Source: Oceanihabitans iliipiscarium (GTDB lineage Bacteria > Bacteroidota > Bacteroidia > Flavobacteriales > Flavobacteriaceae). Taken from it: a DNA stretch of 64,000 nt. Numbering within the stretch: the stretch's first letter is position 1; each line of letters opens with the position of its first letter. The DNA lies in contig NZ_JBHUOV010000002.1 in assembly GCF_042686125.1 (NCBI RefSeq), forward strand, positions 310,001-374,000. The letters are read 5' to 3'. This document shows positions 34,367-42,606 of the stretch, piece by piece. The notes below the pieces were generated by a model. It saw nothing but the letters and a program-made list of their open reading frames with translations. It did no database searches and had not been told where the DNA came from. The position numbers and the translations under genes were made by a program.

Positions 34367-35092
34367 TTATAATGAAATCATTGGCACTTCAATGAAAAGT
34401 AATTGAGAATCTTCTGAAGCATTGACAATAAATTTCTCTGTTTGAGTAACTTCAATAGCATCACGTGTTTTTAATATTTGGTCATTAATAATCACATTCC
34501 CAAAAATATTCATAACATAAACACCATGATTTTTACTTTTTAATGTATAACTATAAGTTTTATCCTTATCTAAATCTATTCGAGACAAAGTAGCATCTTG
34601 GTAGATTTTTAAACTCCCTTCATGGTTCTCTTCAATAGAAGACACAAGGGTTTGAAGCTTATTTTTTCGATCTTCCTGATTAAATTTTTTCTGATCATAA
34701 CGTGGTTCTACATTCTGTTTATTTGGAATGATCCAGATTTGAAATAAACTTAAGTGCTCTTGAACCGAACCATTAATTTCAGAATGTTGAACGCCTTTTC
34801 CTGCAGACATGACTTGTACTTCTCCTGGCAGAATAGATTGCCATTCGTTATGCATAGAATCGCGATGTTTTAATTCGCCTCCTAGTGGAATAGTAATAAT
34901 TTCCATATTATCATGCGGATGTGTGCTAAACCCCATTTTTGGCGCAATTATATCATCATTTAATACTCGTAATGCGCCAAAGTGTATTTTATTTTCATCG
35001 TAATAACTTGCAAAACTAAACGAATGATTTGCTTGTAACCAACCATGGTTTGCAAACCCTCTGTTTTCAGCTTTTCGTAATATCGTTTTCAT
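34367..35092 (-). CDS. Pirin family protein (YhhW-like bicupin)
   Basis: 241 residues with the pirin N-terminal cupin: FGALRVLNDD, then THPHDNMEIIT with metal His residues (about 56-66) and GKGVQHSEIN (about 99-108). A second, poorer cupin forms the C-terminal half. Bacterial members include quercetin 2,3-dioxygenases, and roles are redox or stress related. Last gene of the doxX / FMN reductase / marR / pirin unit, so it is likely induced with quinone or electrophile stress. Confidence 0.88.
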   Translation of the reverse strand: MKTILRKAENRGFANHGWLQANHSFSFASYYDENKIHFGALRVLNDDIIAPKMGFSTHPHDNMEIITIPLGGELKHRDSMHNEWQSILPGEVQVMSAGKGVQHSEINGSVQEHLSLFQIWIIPNKQNVEPRYDQKKFNQEDRKNKLQTLVSSIEENHEGSLKIYQDATLSRIDLDKDKTYSYTLKSKNHGVYVMNIFGNVIINDQILKTRDAIEVTQTEKFIVNASEDSQLLFIEVPMISL

Positions 35093-35110
35093 TTTATTTC
35101 CTTTCTATTT

Positions 35111-35548
35111 TTATCTTATTTTATCTAATAAATTACTTAATTGCTCAGCTTCAACTTGAGTTAAATTTTTAAGTAAATCATCTCTATGTGTTTTAGATAT
35201 TTCTTCTAAAAGCGTTAAACCTTGATTGGTTATCTTAATATGTACGACACGTCTATCAGTTGGACAAGGAATTCGTTCTATGTAATGTTTTGCGCAAAGC
35301 TTATCCATTAAACGCGTAGTGTTTGGCGCTCTTTCTATCATACGCTCTTTAATCGTTTGCACTTTTAAAGCCTCTCCTGCGCCTTTTAATATTCTTAAAA
35401 TATTATACTGTTGCGGTGAAATACCAAAAGGTTTAAAAAAAGTATTCTGATAACTGCTAATCCAATTTGCAGTATACATTATGTTAAGCATTGCTTTTAC
35501 TTTATTATTTGGAAAAGCAGAATTGATATCTTTAGATAAGTCACCCAT
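35111..35548 (-). CDS. MarR family transcriptional regulator
   Basis: 145 residues with winged-helix features: PQQYNILRILKG in the first helices, a recognition helix around NTTRLMDKLCAKHYIERI, and the wing containing PTDRRVVHIKITNQG (DRR motif). MarR proteins usually repress their own operon and release on phenolic or oxidising signals. The gene lies inside the operon it would control. Its ATG overlaps the stop of the FMN reductase gene by one base (TAATG). The 18-bp palindrome at 36482-36499 is a natural operator candidate. Confidence 0.9.
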   Translation of the reverse strand: MGDLSKDINSAFPNNKVKAMLNIMYTANWISSYQNTFFKPFGISPQQYNILRILKGAGEALKVQTIKERMIERAPNTTRLMDKLCAKHYIERIPCPTDRRVVHIKITNQGLTLLEEISKTHRDDLLKNLTQVEAEQLSNLLDKIR

Positions 35549-36078
35549 TATATTACATTTTCGAAAATTGTCACTTGTTTTGATAACTCTTCATACAATT
35601 CTTTATTAGTGATCTTTCCGTCAGAAAAATTATCATTAAAAGATGGTAAAGAAAAATCAGCAACTATATTTCCTCCCATAAAAGGAAAACGTCCTTTAGC
35701 AATTCCCAAAACTGTTGATCCGCCTCTACCTCCAGGAGAAGTAGCCATAAGCAACATTGGTTTATTATTCCATAGTTTTCCATCGATACGAGACATCCAA
35801 TCAAATATATTTTTAAAGACTGTAGTATAAGCTCCATTATGCTCTGCTAATGACAACACTATACCGTCTGAATTTTTAATCTTATCTAAAAACAGTTGTG
35901 CATTATCTGGAATACCATGCGCTGTTTCATAATCAATACTATAAAGTGGTAATTCAAAATCATTTAAATCTAAAACTTCAACTTGTACTCCACGAACTTG
36001 ATTGGCTACATAAACAGCGAATTGTTTATTAATGGATTGCTGACTACTACTACCAGCAAAGGCTATGATCTTTTTCAT
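35548..36078 (-). CDS. NADPH-dependent FMN reductase
   Basis: 176-residue flavodoxin-like flavin reductase. The FMN phosphate loop GSSSQQSINKQFA sits at the N-terminus, with a characteristic SPGGRGGSTVLG (about 114-125) and LAEHNGAYTTVFKNIFDW. It is likely to reduce flavins, quinones or azo compounds with NAD(P)H. Middle gene of the marR redox unit, one base after the doxX-family stop and one base overlapping marR. Confidence 0.88.
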   Translation of the reverse strand: MKKIIAFAGSSSQQSINKQFAVYVANQVRGVQVEVLDLNDFELPLYSIDYETAHGIPDNAQLFLDKIKNSDGIVLSLAEHNGAYTTVFKNIFDWMSRIDGKLWNNKPMLLMATSPGGRGGSTVLGIAKGRFPFMGGNIVADFSLPSFNDNFSDGKITNKELYEELSKQVTIFENVI

Positions 36079-36079
36079 A

Positions 36080-36436
36080 TTAGTTTTGTGCTTTTTTGTT
36101 AAAAATATATGATATTATTAATAGAATCAACGCAATTAACGCTCCCATTTGTTCCCCATCTCCTATCATATAATGTGCGAAAAACGCCAAAATAAAAGCA
36201 AAGAAAAAACCAGCATAAGCCCACTCTTTAATAATATTAAACTTCGGATTCCAAATGGCAAATAACCCTAATAATTTAGCCACTGCATATGGATAAATGA
36301 TATACGCTGGATAACCAAAATTGATAAACATTTGTGAAACATCATCATGCTTAAAAAAATACATGCTCACAGAATACAACATTAATAGCGTAAGCAATCC
36401 TGTTGCTACATAAAAGATAATTTTATTCTTTTTCAT
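36080..36436 (-). CDS. DoxX family membrane protein
   Basis: 118 residues with four hydrophobic segments (about 6-24, 42-60, 69-88, 94-112) and the DoxX-like FINFGYPAYIIYPYAVAKLLG. Members associate with redox or thiol/quinone pathways. First gene of the operon, with a -7 box 25 bases upstream and a palindrome beyond it. Confidence 0.82.
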   Translation of the reverse strand: MKKNKIIFYVATGLLTLLMLYSVSMYFFKHDDVSQMFINFGYPAYIIYPYAVAKLLGLFAIWNPKFNIIKEWAYAGFFFAFILAFFAHYMIGDGEQMGALIALILLIISYIFNKKAQN

Positions 36437-36460
36437 AATTATAATTTTTGTTTAGTGATA

Positions 36461-36468
36461 CAAACTTA
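36461..36468 (-). promoter_or_regulatory. -7 box of the doxX-marR-pirin operon
   Basis: Minus strand TAAGTTTG fits TAnnTTTG, 24 bases before the doxX ATG. The MarR-type palindrome lies 13 bases further upstream, over the -33 region. Confidence 0.55.
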
Positions 36469-36481
36469 CAATAAATTATTT

Positions 36482-36499
36482 TATATTCCTAGGAATATA
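36482..36499. promoter_or_regulatory. 18-bp perfect palindrome, candidate MarR operator
   Basis: TATATTCCTAGGAATATA equals its own reverse complement. It is placed at the -33 region of the operon that encodes a MarR regulator, as expected for autorepression. Confidence 0.6.
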
Positions 36500-36582
36500 T
36501 TTCCATGTAATATTATTTAACAAAACATTCACTTTTAATACAAGGTTTGGTTTTGTAAATTCGTAGCAAATAATTCTTATTT

Positions 36583-38211
36583 ATGGATATCAATTTCAAC
36601 AAAAACGAAGATCACAATAAATTACTAGTTTCAGAATTAACTAAACGTCTTTCTAAAGTTAAACTTGGAGGAGGGCAAAAACGCATCGATAAGCATCATG
36701 CAAAGGGAAAAATGACCGCTCGTGAGCGTATAGATTACTTACTCGATAGTAAATCTAAAAGCATAGAAATTGGTGCATTTGCAGGTGAAGACATGTATGC
36801 TGAACACGGAGGATGCCCTTCAGGAGGTGTCGTTGTAAAGATTGGCTATATTAAAGGAAAACAATGTATAGTAGTTGCAAATGATGCTACTGTTAAAGCT
36901 GGAGCTTGGTTTCCTATCACAGGAAAAAAGAATTTACGTGCTCAAGAATTATCTATAGAAAACAAATTACCAATAATTTATCTTGTAGATTCTGCAGGTG
37001 TGTATTTGCCAATGCAAGATGAGATTTTTCCAGACAAAGAGCATTTTGGCCGTATTTTTAGGAATAATGCTGTCATGAGCAGTATGGGAATTACGCAAAT
37101 TTCAGCTGTTATGGGAAGCTGTGTTGCTGGTGGTGCGTACTTACCAATTATGAGTGATGAAGCCCTTATCGTTGACAAAACAGGAAGTATTTTTCTAGCA
37201 GGAAGTTACTTAGTAAAGGCTGCAATTGGAGAAAGTATTGACAACGAAACTCTTGGTGGTGCGACAACACATTGTGAAATTTCTGGTGTTACAGACTACA
37301 AAGCTAAAGATGACAAAGATGCTCTAGATACTATTAAAAATATTATTGATAAAATTGGTGACTATGATAAAGCAGGATTTAATAGAACAAAAGCCATAAA
37401 ACCAAAGGATAAGCCTGAAGACATTTATGGAATTATACCTAAAAGTAGAGCAGATCAATACGATATGTATGAGATCATAAAACGCCTTGTAGACCATTCT
37501 GAATTTGATGAATATAAAGCAGGATATGGAAAAACAATTATCACAGCTTACGCCAGGATTGATGGCTGGGCTGTTGGTATTGTTGCCAATCAGCGAAAAT
37601 TAGTTAAAACCAAAAAAGGAGAAATGCAATTTGGAGGTGTTATTTATAACGATAGTGCTGATAAGGCCACTCGTTTTATTGCCAATTGCAACCAAAAGAA
37701 AATTCCGTTAGTCTTTTTACAAGATGTTACTGGATTTATGGTCGGGAGTAAAAGTGAGCATGGTGGTATTATTAAAGATGGTGCAAAAATGGTAAATGCT
37801 GTAAGTAATTCTGTAGTTCCAAAATTCACCATTGTTCTAGGCAATAGTTATGGTGCAGGAAATTATGCCATGTGTGGAAAAGCTTACGACCCAAGACTTA
37901 TTGTGGCTTGGCCTAGTGCCGAATTAGCTGTTATGAGTGGAAACTCAGCTGCTAAAGTATTATTGCAAATTGAAAAAGCATCTTTAGAAAAGAAAGGTGA
38001 AAAAATTACAGCTGAAAAAGAAGCTGAACTATTCAATAAAATAAAAGACAGATATGACAATCAAGTCTCTCCTTATTATGCTGCAGCACGAATTTGGACT
38101 GATGCAGTTATAGATCCTTTAGATACTAGAACATGGATAAGTATGGGAATTGAAGCTGCAAACCACGCTCCTATCGAGAAGAAATTTAACCTAGGCCTTT
38201 TACAGGTTTAG
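36583..38211 (+). CDS. Acyl-CoA carboxylase beta (carboxyltransferase) subunit
   Basis: 542-residue carboxyltransferase that moves biotin-bound CO2 to propionyl-CoA, methylcrotonyl-CoA or a related acyl-CoA. It has both crotonase-like halves with oxyanion loops: MGSCVAGGAYLP (about 186-197) and NSYGAGNYAMCG (about 421-432). Length and GGQKRIDKHHAKGKMTARERI fit the MccB/PccB group; the closest feel is methylcrotonyl-CoA carboxylase, but this is not certain. No alpha (biotin) subunit is adjacent. Start ATG follows an AT-rich leader. Confidence 0.88.
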   Translation: MDINFNKNEDHNKLLVSELTKRLSKVKLGGGQKRIDKHHAKGKMTARERIDYLLDSKSKSIEIGAFAGEDMYAEHGGCPSGGVVVKIGYIKGKQCIVVANDATVKAGAWFPITGKKNLRAQELSIENKLPIIYLVDSAGVYLPMQDEIFPDKEHFGRIFRNNAVMSSMGITQISAVMGSCVAGGAYLPIMSDEALIVDKTGSIFLAGSYLVKAAIGESIDNETLGGATTHCEISGVTDYKAKDDKDALDTIKNIIDKIGDYDKAGFNRTKAIKPKDKPEDIYGIIPKSRADQYDMYEIIKRLVDHSEFDEYKAGYGKTIITAYARIDGWAVGIVANQRKLVKTKKGEMQFGGVIYNDSADKATRFIANCNQKKIPLVFLQDVTGFMVGSKSEHGGIIKDGAKMVNAVSNSVVPKFTIVLGNSYGAGNYAMCGKAYDPRLIVAWPSAELAVMSGNSAAKVLLQIEKASLEKKGEKITAEKEAELFNKIKDRYDNQVSPYYAAARIWTDAVIDPLDTRTWISMGIEAANHAPIEKKFNLGLLQV

Positions 38212-38220
38212 GTTTATAAC

Positions 38221-38252
38221 AAAAAAAGGAATGCTTAAGCATTCCTTTTTCC
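38221..38252. terminator. Bidirectional terminator
   Basis: Palindromic stem AAAAAGGAATGC/GCATTCCTTTTT around TTAA, between convergent genes. Confidence 0.87.
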
Positions 38253-38270
38253 TCAATTAAAATTACTAAA

Positions 38271-39734
38271 CTAAACTTTAATCTTCGCTATTATATCATC
38301 ACCTTTATTCTTGTTTAGTCTAATAACTTTAACATCTTTCATTTCATTTGGCTTACCGTAATTCTTAAATGTCGAAACTTTTAAAAAGGTTGGCGCTTCA
38401 TTTTTATCAACGGCATTATCATAATTTACTTTAATATAATAATCGCCCACTTTTGCGTTTCTTAGTGTAAATTCTTCAGGTCCAAAAGTCCCTTGAACAT
38501 CTAAAGTTAATGTTCCTCCTATTTGAGTTTTAGGATAGCTATAAAAACACATTTCTAATAATGGATCGATAACCTGCAAGTCTAAATCTGCATTTTCACG
38601 ATTCCAATCTAAAACAATTCTCAAATCATATTTTGCATTTTCAGAATGAGAGTTATTCATTGCTTTTTTATTAATCCCACTATTTTTTTGCAATATATTA
38701 TTCACTTCTTTTCTTACTATTTGCTGCATACTTATCACTTCATTAGTTGCTGGACTTGATAGTGTTTCATCTAAATTATCGAATAAGAGACTGTTCAGTA
38801 AATCAAAAGCACGTTGTGGTTTATTGGTTTCAGCATACATTAAAGCTAAATCTCTAAACGACTGAGAATCTTCAGGTCTCAGCTTTAAAACATTCAGATA
38901 GACAGAACTTGCCAGATCATATTCTTTAGCTTCTTCTAATTTATATGCTAAAGCCTTTAATAATTCAACATTATCTGGTTCAACTTGTAAAATGTAGTTT
39001 AATATGGCCTTCGTTTGGTTTTTAGCATTCCATTTAAAAAAATAGCTAAAGACATCAGCATAATAAGCTGGGTCGTCTTGGTGCATTACTCTTTGGTTTA
39101 GAAATATATCATAAGCCTCTTGAGCAGAAGTTGCTGAAGAATAAGCTCTCATATAACTTGCATTACTTTTAATATTCTTCACTTTCAAACTTCCTGAATA
39201 TACTTTTAGTTTATTTAAAGCTTTGGGTTCAATTTTTTTCTTTTTAATTCCGCCTTTAGTTGTAATAACCAAAACACCATTACTAGCATCACTTCCATAT
39301 AAAGCGGCACCATTAGCACCTTTAATTACATTAACAGATTTAATTGAATTTGGGTTTAATGCTTCTAAAAAACTCCCATTACTTATCACACCATCAATAA
39401 CTATCAAAGCTGCATTATCGCTTAACAGTGAGCGTGAACCACGTAAATAAACTTTTAATCCGCTAGAAGATCTAACAATTTGAAGTCCGCTAACTTTTCC
39501 TGAAAGGCTTTCAATAATATTTGGATTATTTGCCTTAACCAACGCTTCGCTATCTACCACTGTATAAGCAGAACTTATTGCGTCTTTGTCTCTTTTAAGT
39601 CCTAAAGCCGTTACAACCAATTCATCTTCCTCATCAACATTTTGTGTCAATATTGTATTGTCATTATTTTTGTCTGATTGCGCTTGAAGTTGAAAAACTG
39701 CACAGATTAAGAATATTTGTATAATTGTTTTCAT
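38271..39734 (-). CDS. TonB-plug / TPR / DUF2135 fusion protein, secreted
   Basis: 487 residues. A signal peptide (MKTIIQIFLICAVFQLQAQ) is followed by a SusC-type plug (about 40-162) with IESLSGKVSGLQIV, VYLRGSRSLL and the NVIKGANGAALYGSDASNG block. A TPR array (about 195-325: YILQVEPDNVELLKALAY, YLNVLKLRPEDSQSFRDLA) comes next. The C-terminal domain (about 370-487) resembles DUF2135/YfaP (DLRIVLDWNRENADLDLQVID, GPEEFTLRNAKVGDYYIKV). There is no beta barrel, so it is not a transporter. It is probably periplasmic or outer-membrane associated. It shares upstream direct repeats with the vWA-like neighbour. Confidence 0.8.
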   Translation of the reverse strand: MKTIIQIFLICAVFQLQAQSDKNNDNTILTQNVDEEDELVVTALGLKRDKDAISSAYTVVDSEALVKANNPNIIESLSGKVSGLQIVRSSSGLKVYLRGSRSLLSDNAALIVIDGVISNGSFLEALNPNSIKSVNVIKGANGAALYGSDASNGVLVITTKGGIKKKKIEPKALNKLKVYSGSLKVKNIKSNASYMRAYSSATSAQEAYDIFLNQRVMHQDDPAYYADVFSYFFKWNAKNQTKAILNYILQVEPDNVELLKALAYKLEEAKEYDLASSVYLNVLKLRPEDSQSFRDLALMYAETNKPQRAFDLLNSLLFDNLDETLSSPATNEVISMQQIVRKEVNNILQKNSGINKKAMNNSHSENAKYDLRIVLDWNRENADLDLQVIDPLLEMCFYSYPKTQIGGTLTLDVQGTFGPEEFTLRNAKVGDYYIKVNYDNAVDKNEAPTFLKVSTFKNYGKPNEMKDVKVIRLNKNKGDDIIAKIKV

Positions 39735-39769
39735 AGTAATTTGGTTTTATTGGTTTACTCAAATTTACA

Positions 39770-39777
39770 AAGTAATA
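39770..39777 (-). promoter_or_regulatory. -7 box for the plug/TPR/DUF2135 gene
   Basis: Minus strand TAAATTTG fits TAnnTTTG, 35 bases before the ATG; the first direct repeat begins 19 bases further upstream. Confidence 0.5.
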
Positions 39778-39796
39778 CTACAATATAATGTATTAT

Positions 39797-39848
39797 AATG
39801 AGTGAAACAGACTTTTGAATGCGTTAAATGCCCTTTTCAATGAGTAAA
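39797..39848 (-). promoter_or_regulatory. Triple direct repeat AATGnGTnAA, 21-bp period
   Basis: Plus-strand copies AATGAGTGAA (39797), AATGCGTTAA (39818) and AATGAGTAAA (39839) start exactly 21 bases apart, each preceded by a TTTT-ending spacer. A fourth, shifted AATGAAGTA follows at 39858. The two-turn spacing is typical of LytTR-type binding sites. Confidence 0.65.
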
Positions 39849-39874
39849 GCATATTTTAATGAAGTACAAATAAA

Positions 39875-40483
39875 CTAATCTTTTATAATTGCAATAAGTT
39901 CTGGAAGCACAGCAATTGCGGTTAATAAAACCATGTTATTCTTTGGTCTCTTTGCTTCTGTATTTTCTAAAGCTGAAGTTTTTGAAAGTTCTTGTGACGT
40001 TATAACTTTTGAACCATTTGGGTTTCTAATCATTATGACTGTATTTTCTATATCTTCCTTATAATTTTCATTTGCATAGTTATAAGCCAAAGTGATGCCG
40101 TCGTTTGTTTTTGAACTTAGATGTGACGAAAAATCATTAATAACATTAAGCAGTTTCTTTAAGCTCTTAGCAGAAGTTTGTTCAAGCACAATACCATTTA
40201 AATTATTATATGCCACAATTGAAATGTAATCGTCTTCAGAAAGTTGCTCAGAAACATATTTTACAGCCTGTTTTAAAAGAATACCCTCTTCGCTTGTAAA
40301 GTTTCTTTTTGTGGTTTCAATTAACAGCGTAATATTATGACCTTCAGAAGGCGAAGCATATTCTTCAACCATAAACGGAATAACATTTTCTATAGTAATT
40401 GACTCTGTTCTTATGATTTTTTCTTGCGCTTGTATTTGGATTGTAATCGTTAATACAAATACCATTTGGATTAGTGTTTTCAT
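39875..40483 (-). CDS. Secreted vWA-like protein
   Basis: 202 residues with a signal peptide (MKTLIQMVFVLTITIQIQAQ). It has a von Willebrand A-like alpha/beta core: NITLLIETTKRN, LSEDDYISIVAYNN, KTNDGITLAYNYA and TVIMIRNPNG. The first strand should carry a DxSxS metal site, but here it reads LLIETTKRN, so metal binding is probably lost. A hydrophobic helix ends the protein (about 183-199), possibly an anchor. It lies directly upstream of the plug/TPR/DUF2135 gene (140 bases) with the same type of repeats ahead, so the two probably act together. Confidence 0.7.
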   Translation of the reverse strand: MKTLIQMVFVLTITIQIQAQEKIIRTESITIENVIPFMVEEYASPSEGHNITLLIETTKRNFTSEEGILLKQAVKYVSEQLSEDDYISIVAYNNLNGIVLEQTSAKSLKKLLNVINDFSSHLSSKTNDGITLAYNYANENYKEDIENTVIMIRNPNGSKVITSQELSKTSALENTEAKRPKNNMVLLTAIAVLPELIAIIKD

Positions 40484-40541
40484 AAGTTTAGTTTTTAAGT
40501 TGGTGTAAACTTATGTGCAATCTTTAATCTATAAAACCAGC

Positions 40542-40572
40542 AATGTGTGAAGTATACTTTTGAATGAGGGAA
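40542..40572 (-). promoter_or_regulatory. Double direct repeat AATGnGkGAA, 21-bp period
   Basis: AATGTGTGAA (40542) and AATGAGGGAA (40563) start 21 bases apart with the same ACTTTTG spacer end as at 39797-39848. They lie 59-89 bases before the vWA-like gene. Confidence 0.6.
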
Positions 40573-40576
40573 CTCG

Positions 40577-41644
40577 TTATTTTATTTTTTTCAAAGTCTT
40601 TTGACGAAGCACTTTACCATTAGATGCCTCAGTAAATTTTTCTACGGAATAGATTTTTTTAGGAATTTCAAACTTATTTAAACCTTCAAATACTGAAGAA
40701 TTCAATTCATTTGAAGGAGCTTCAATAACCAAAATGATACGCTCTCCCAAAGTATCATCTGTTTCTTTACTGATAAAAAAACGAAAAGGAATTTCCTTAG
40801 AAAGTTTAGCTTCTAATTGCTCTGGAAATACTTTTACGCCTCCAGAATTAATCACATGATCATAACGACCAAGCCATTCAAAGGCTGTTTCTGAATGCAA
40901 CTTAACCACATCATTAGTGATTATTTTATTATCAGAAAGGTTCTTAGCATCTATGACTAAGCAATTTCTAGAGTCTTGAGTTATTTTAATATTAGGAAGG
41001 GTTTGAAAAAAAAACTCTGAATCAGTAACATTCAAATGGTTTAGTTTTTTTACAGCAATGTGAGTAATGGTCTCTGTCATTCCATAAGTCTCAAAGACAT
41101 TTGAGTTAATACTTTGAAGATCTGCTTTTAAAGCAGATGACACAGGCGCTCCTCCAAGAATAATAGTTTTAATATTGCTACAATGTGTTATGGTTTTTTG
41201 AAGTTGCATGGGCACCATTGCACAAAAATTGTAGGCTTTTTTATAATCAAAAACTGGTATTGAAGCTGGCTCAGTAACATCTAACTCTAGTCCTAAAATT
41301 AATGCACGCACAAGCATCATTTTTCCAGCAATAAAATCTGAAGACAAACAATGTAAAGCTTTATCTCCTGGTTTCAGATTAAAAAAATCGCCTGTAGCAA
41401 GGGCAGAATGTACCATGGCTTGTTTTTGTAATTTAATCGTTTTTGGTGTTCCCGTTGAACCAGAAGTAGGAACTAAAATATAATCTTTGTCATCTAACCA
41501 ATCAGTTAAAAAGTTGCCAATAGATTTTTCAAAAGGCAAACCTTCTTTTACATGACTGTAAGCGACTTCCTTTAATTCTTCAAAATTATAGGAGCTACTA
41601 TTTAACTTAAAGCGATTATGTATTTTATTAAAAGTAGGAATCAC
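40577..41644 (-). CDS. menE: o-Succinylbenzoate-CoA ligase
   Basis: A 355-residue AMP-forming ligase, shorter than most, that activates o-succinylbenzoate with CoA in menaquinone synthesis. The adenylate motif ILVPTSGSTGTPKTI (about 56-70), YGMTETITHIA (about 189-199) and the RYDHVINSGGVKVFPEQLE segment with the hinge are present. It begins with GTG, overlapping the upstream stop as TAGTG, so it is translated in step with the CPBP gene. The operon context with menC supports MenE over another acyl ligase. Confidence 0.88.
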   Translation of the reverse strand: MIPTFNKIHNRFKLNSSSYNFEELKEVAYSHVKEGLPFEKSIGNFLTDWLDDKDYILVPTSGSTGTPKTIKLQKQAMVHSALATGDFFNLKPGDKALHCLSSDFIAGKMMLVRALILGLELDVTEPASIPVFDYKKAYNFCAMVPMQLQKTITHCSNIKTIILGGAPVSSALKADLQSINSNVFETYGMTETITHIAVKKLNHLNVTDSEFFFQTLPNIKITQDSRNCLVIDAKNLSDNKIITNDVVKLHSETAFEWLGRYDHVINSGGVKVFPEQLEAKLSKEIPFRFFISKETDDTLGERIILVIEAPSNELNSSVFEGLNKFEIPKKIYSVEKFTEASNGKVLRQKTLKKIK

Positions 41645-42603
41645 TACTCTAAAATTTTATAATCTTCCTTAGGAGGCTCAACGACTTTTCCTACTAGCTT
41701 GTCTTTCCAATTTGACCAATTGTATTTTTTAGCTAAGATGAAAAGGATGATAGGAAATACAACAAAAACTGGCATAAAGACATCAAAAAATCCAGCAGAT
41801 GTTGGGTCTGACATGTCTTTAAGTACAGAATGGGTTTGAAAAGCAGTCCAATCTGCTGTGACTAATAACGCGGTGAATAAATTATTAGCCGCATGAAAGC
41901 CTAGAGCTAGTTCTAAACCTTCATCCATAAGTGTCATAATTCCTAGAAATAAACCTGTCCCGATATAGTATACCATTATAACATAGCCTAGTTTCTCTAC
42001 TTCAGGGTTCGCAATATGCAGCAATCCGAAAACAATAGAAGTTAACAGTAATGGCACCCATTTGTTCTTTGCTAAAACTCCAATACCTTGCATTAAATAC
42101 CCTCTAAATAAATACTCTTCAAAACTAGTTTGCAATGGTACTAGTAGAATTGCAATAACAGCAAGAATCAAGAAAGGTTTCAAATTAAAATTTATTACAT
42201 ACTCATCAGGAGACAAATAATAATCTAACAATACCAATCCAGAAGAAATAATTCCCCAAAAGAAAAAGACAAACCAAAAGCGTTTCCAATCAATTTTTTG
42301 CCTTGATGTCGTTAAATGTGTAAAAGACTGATTATGTAACCATTTTGCTGTCAAAATTAAGAACAATAAGCCTCCAGCAAATGGCAAAAGCATATAGATT
42401 AAGTTTTCATTAGATTCAAAAAGTGACATTAAATATTTAACATCATCTAATCTATTTATATCAACTTCAGCCTTCATTCGTTTAGCGAAAATAGCAACAA
42501 AATGAGGCATTGAGAAAAGACTAACACCAATAATTGCTAATATCACTCCAATAACATAACGCCACCAATCGTGTAAAACATTAAATGTTTGAGCTATATA
42601 CAT
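41644..42603 (-). CDS. CPBP family intramembrane metalloprotease
   Basis: 319 residues with several membrane segments (about 15-35, 58-78, 108-128, 145-165, 185-205, 215-235, 280-300). The CPBP/CAAX-protease motifs are FEEYLFRGYLMQG (EExxxR, about 162-174), a conserved LLHIAN His, and FHAANN (about 240-245). The protein is placed between menC and menE with a 3-base gap before and a one-base overlap after. Its role there is unknown, though quinone synthesis at the membrane may be coincidental. Confidence 0.85.
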   Translation of the reverse strand: MYIAQTFNVLHDWWRYVIGVILAIIGVSLFSMPHFVAIFAKRMKAEVDINRLDDVKYLMSLFESNENLIYMLLPFAGGLLFLILTAKWLHNQSFTHLTTSRQKIDWKRFWFVFFFWGIISSGLVLLDYYLSPDEYVINFNLKPFLILAVIAILLVPLQTSFEEYLFRGYLMQGIGVLAKNKWVPLLLTSIVFGLLHIANPEVEKLGYVIMVYYIGTGLFLGIMTLMDEGLELALGFHAANNLFTALLVTADWTAFQTHSVLKDMSDPTSAGFFDVFMPVFVVFPIILFILAKKYNWSNWKDKLVGKVVEPPKEDYKILE

Positions 42604-42606
42604 ATT

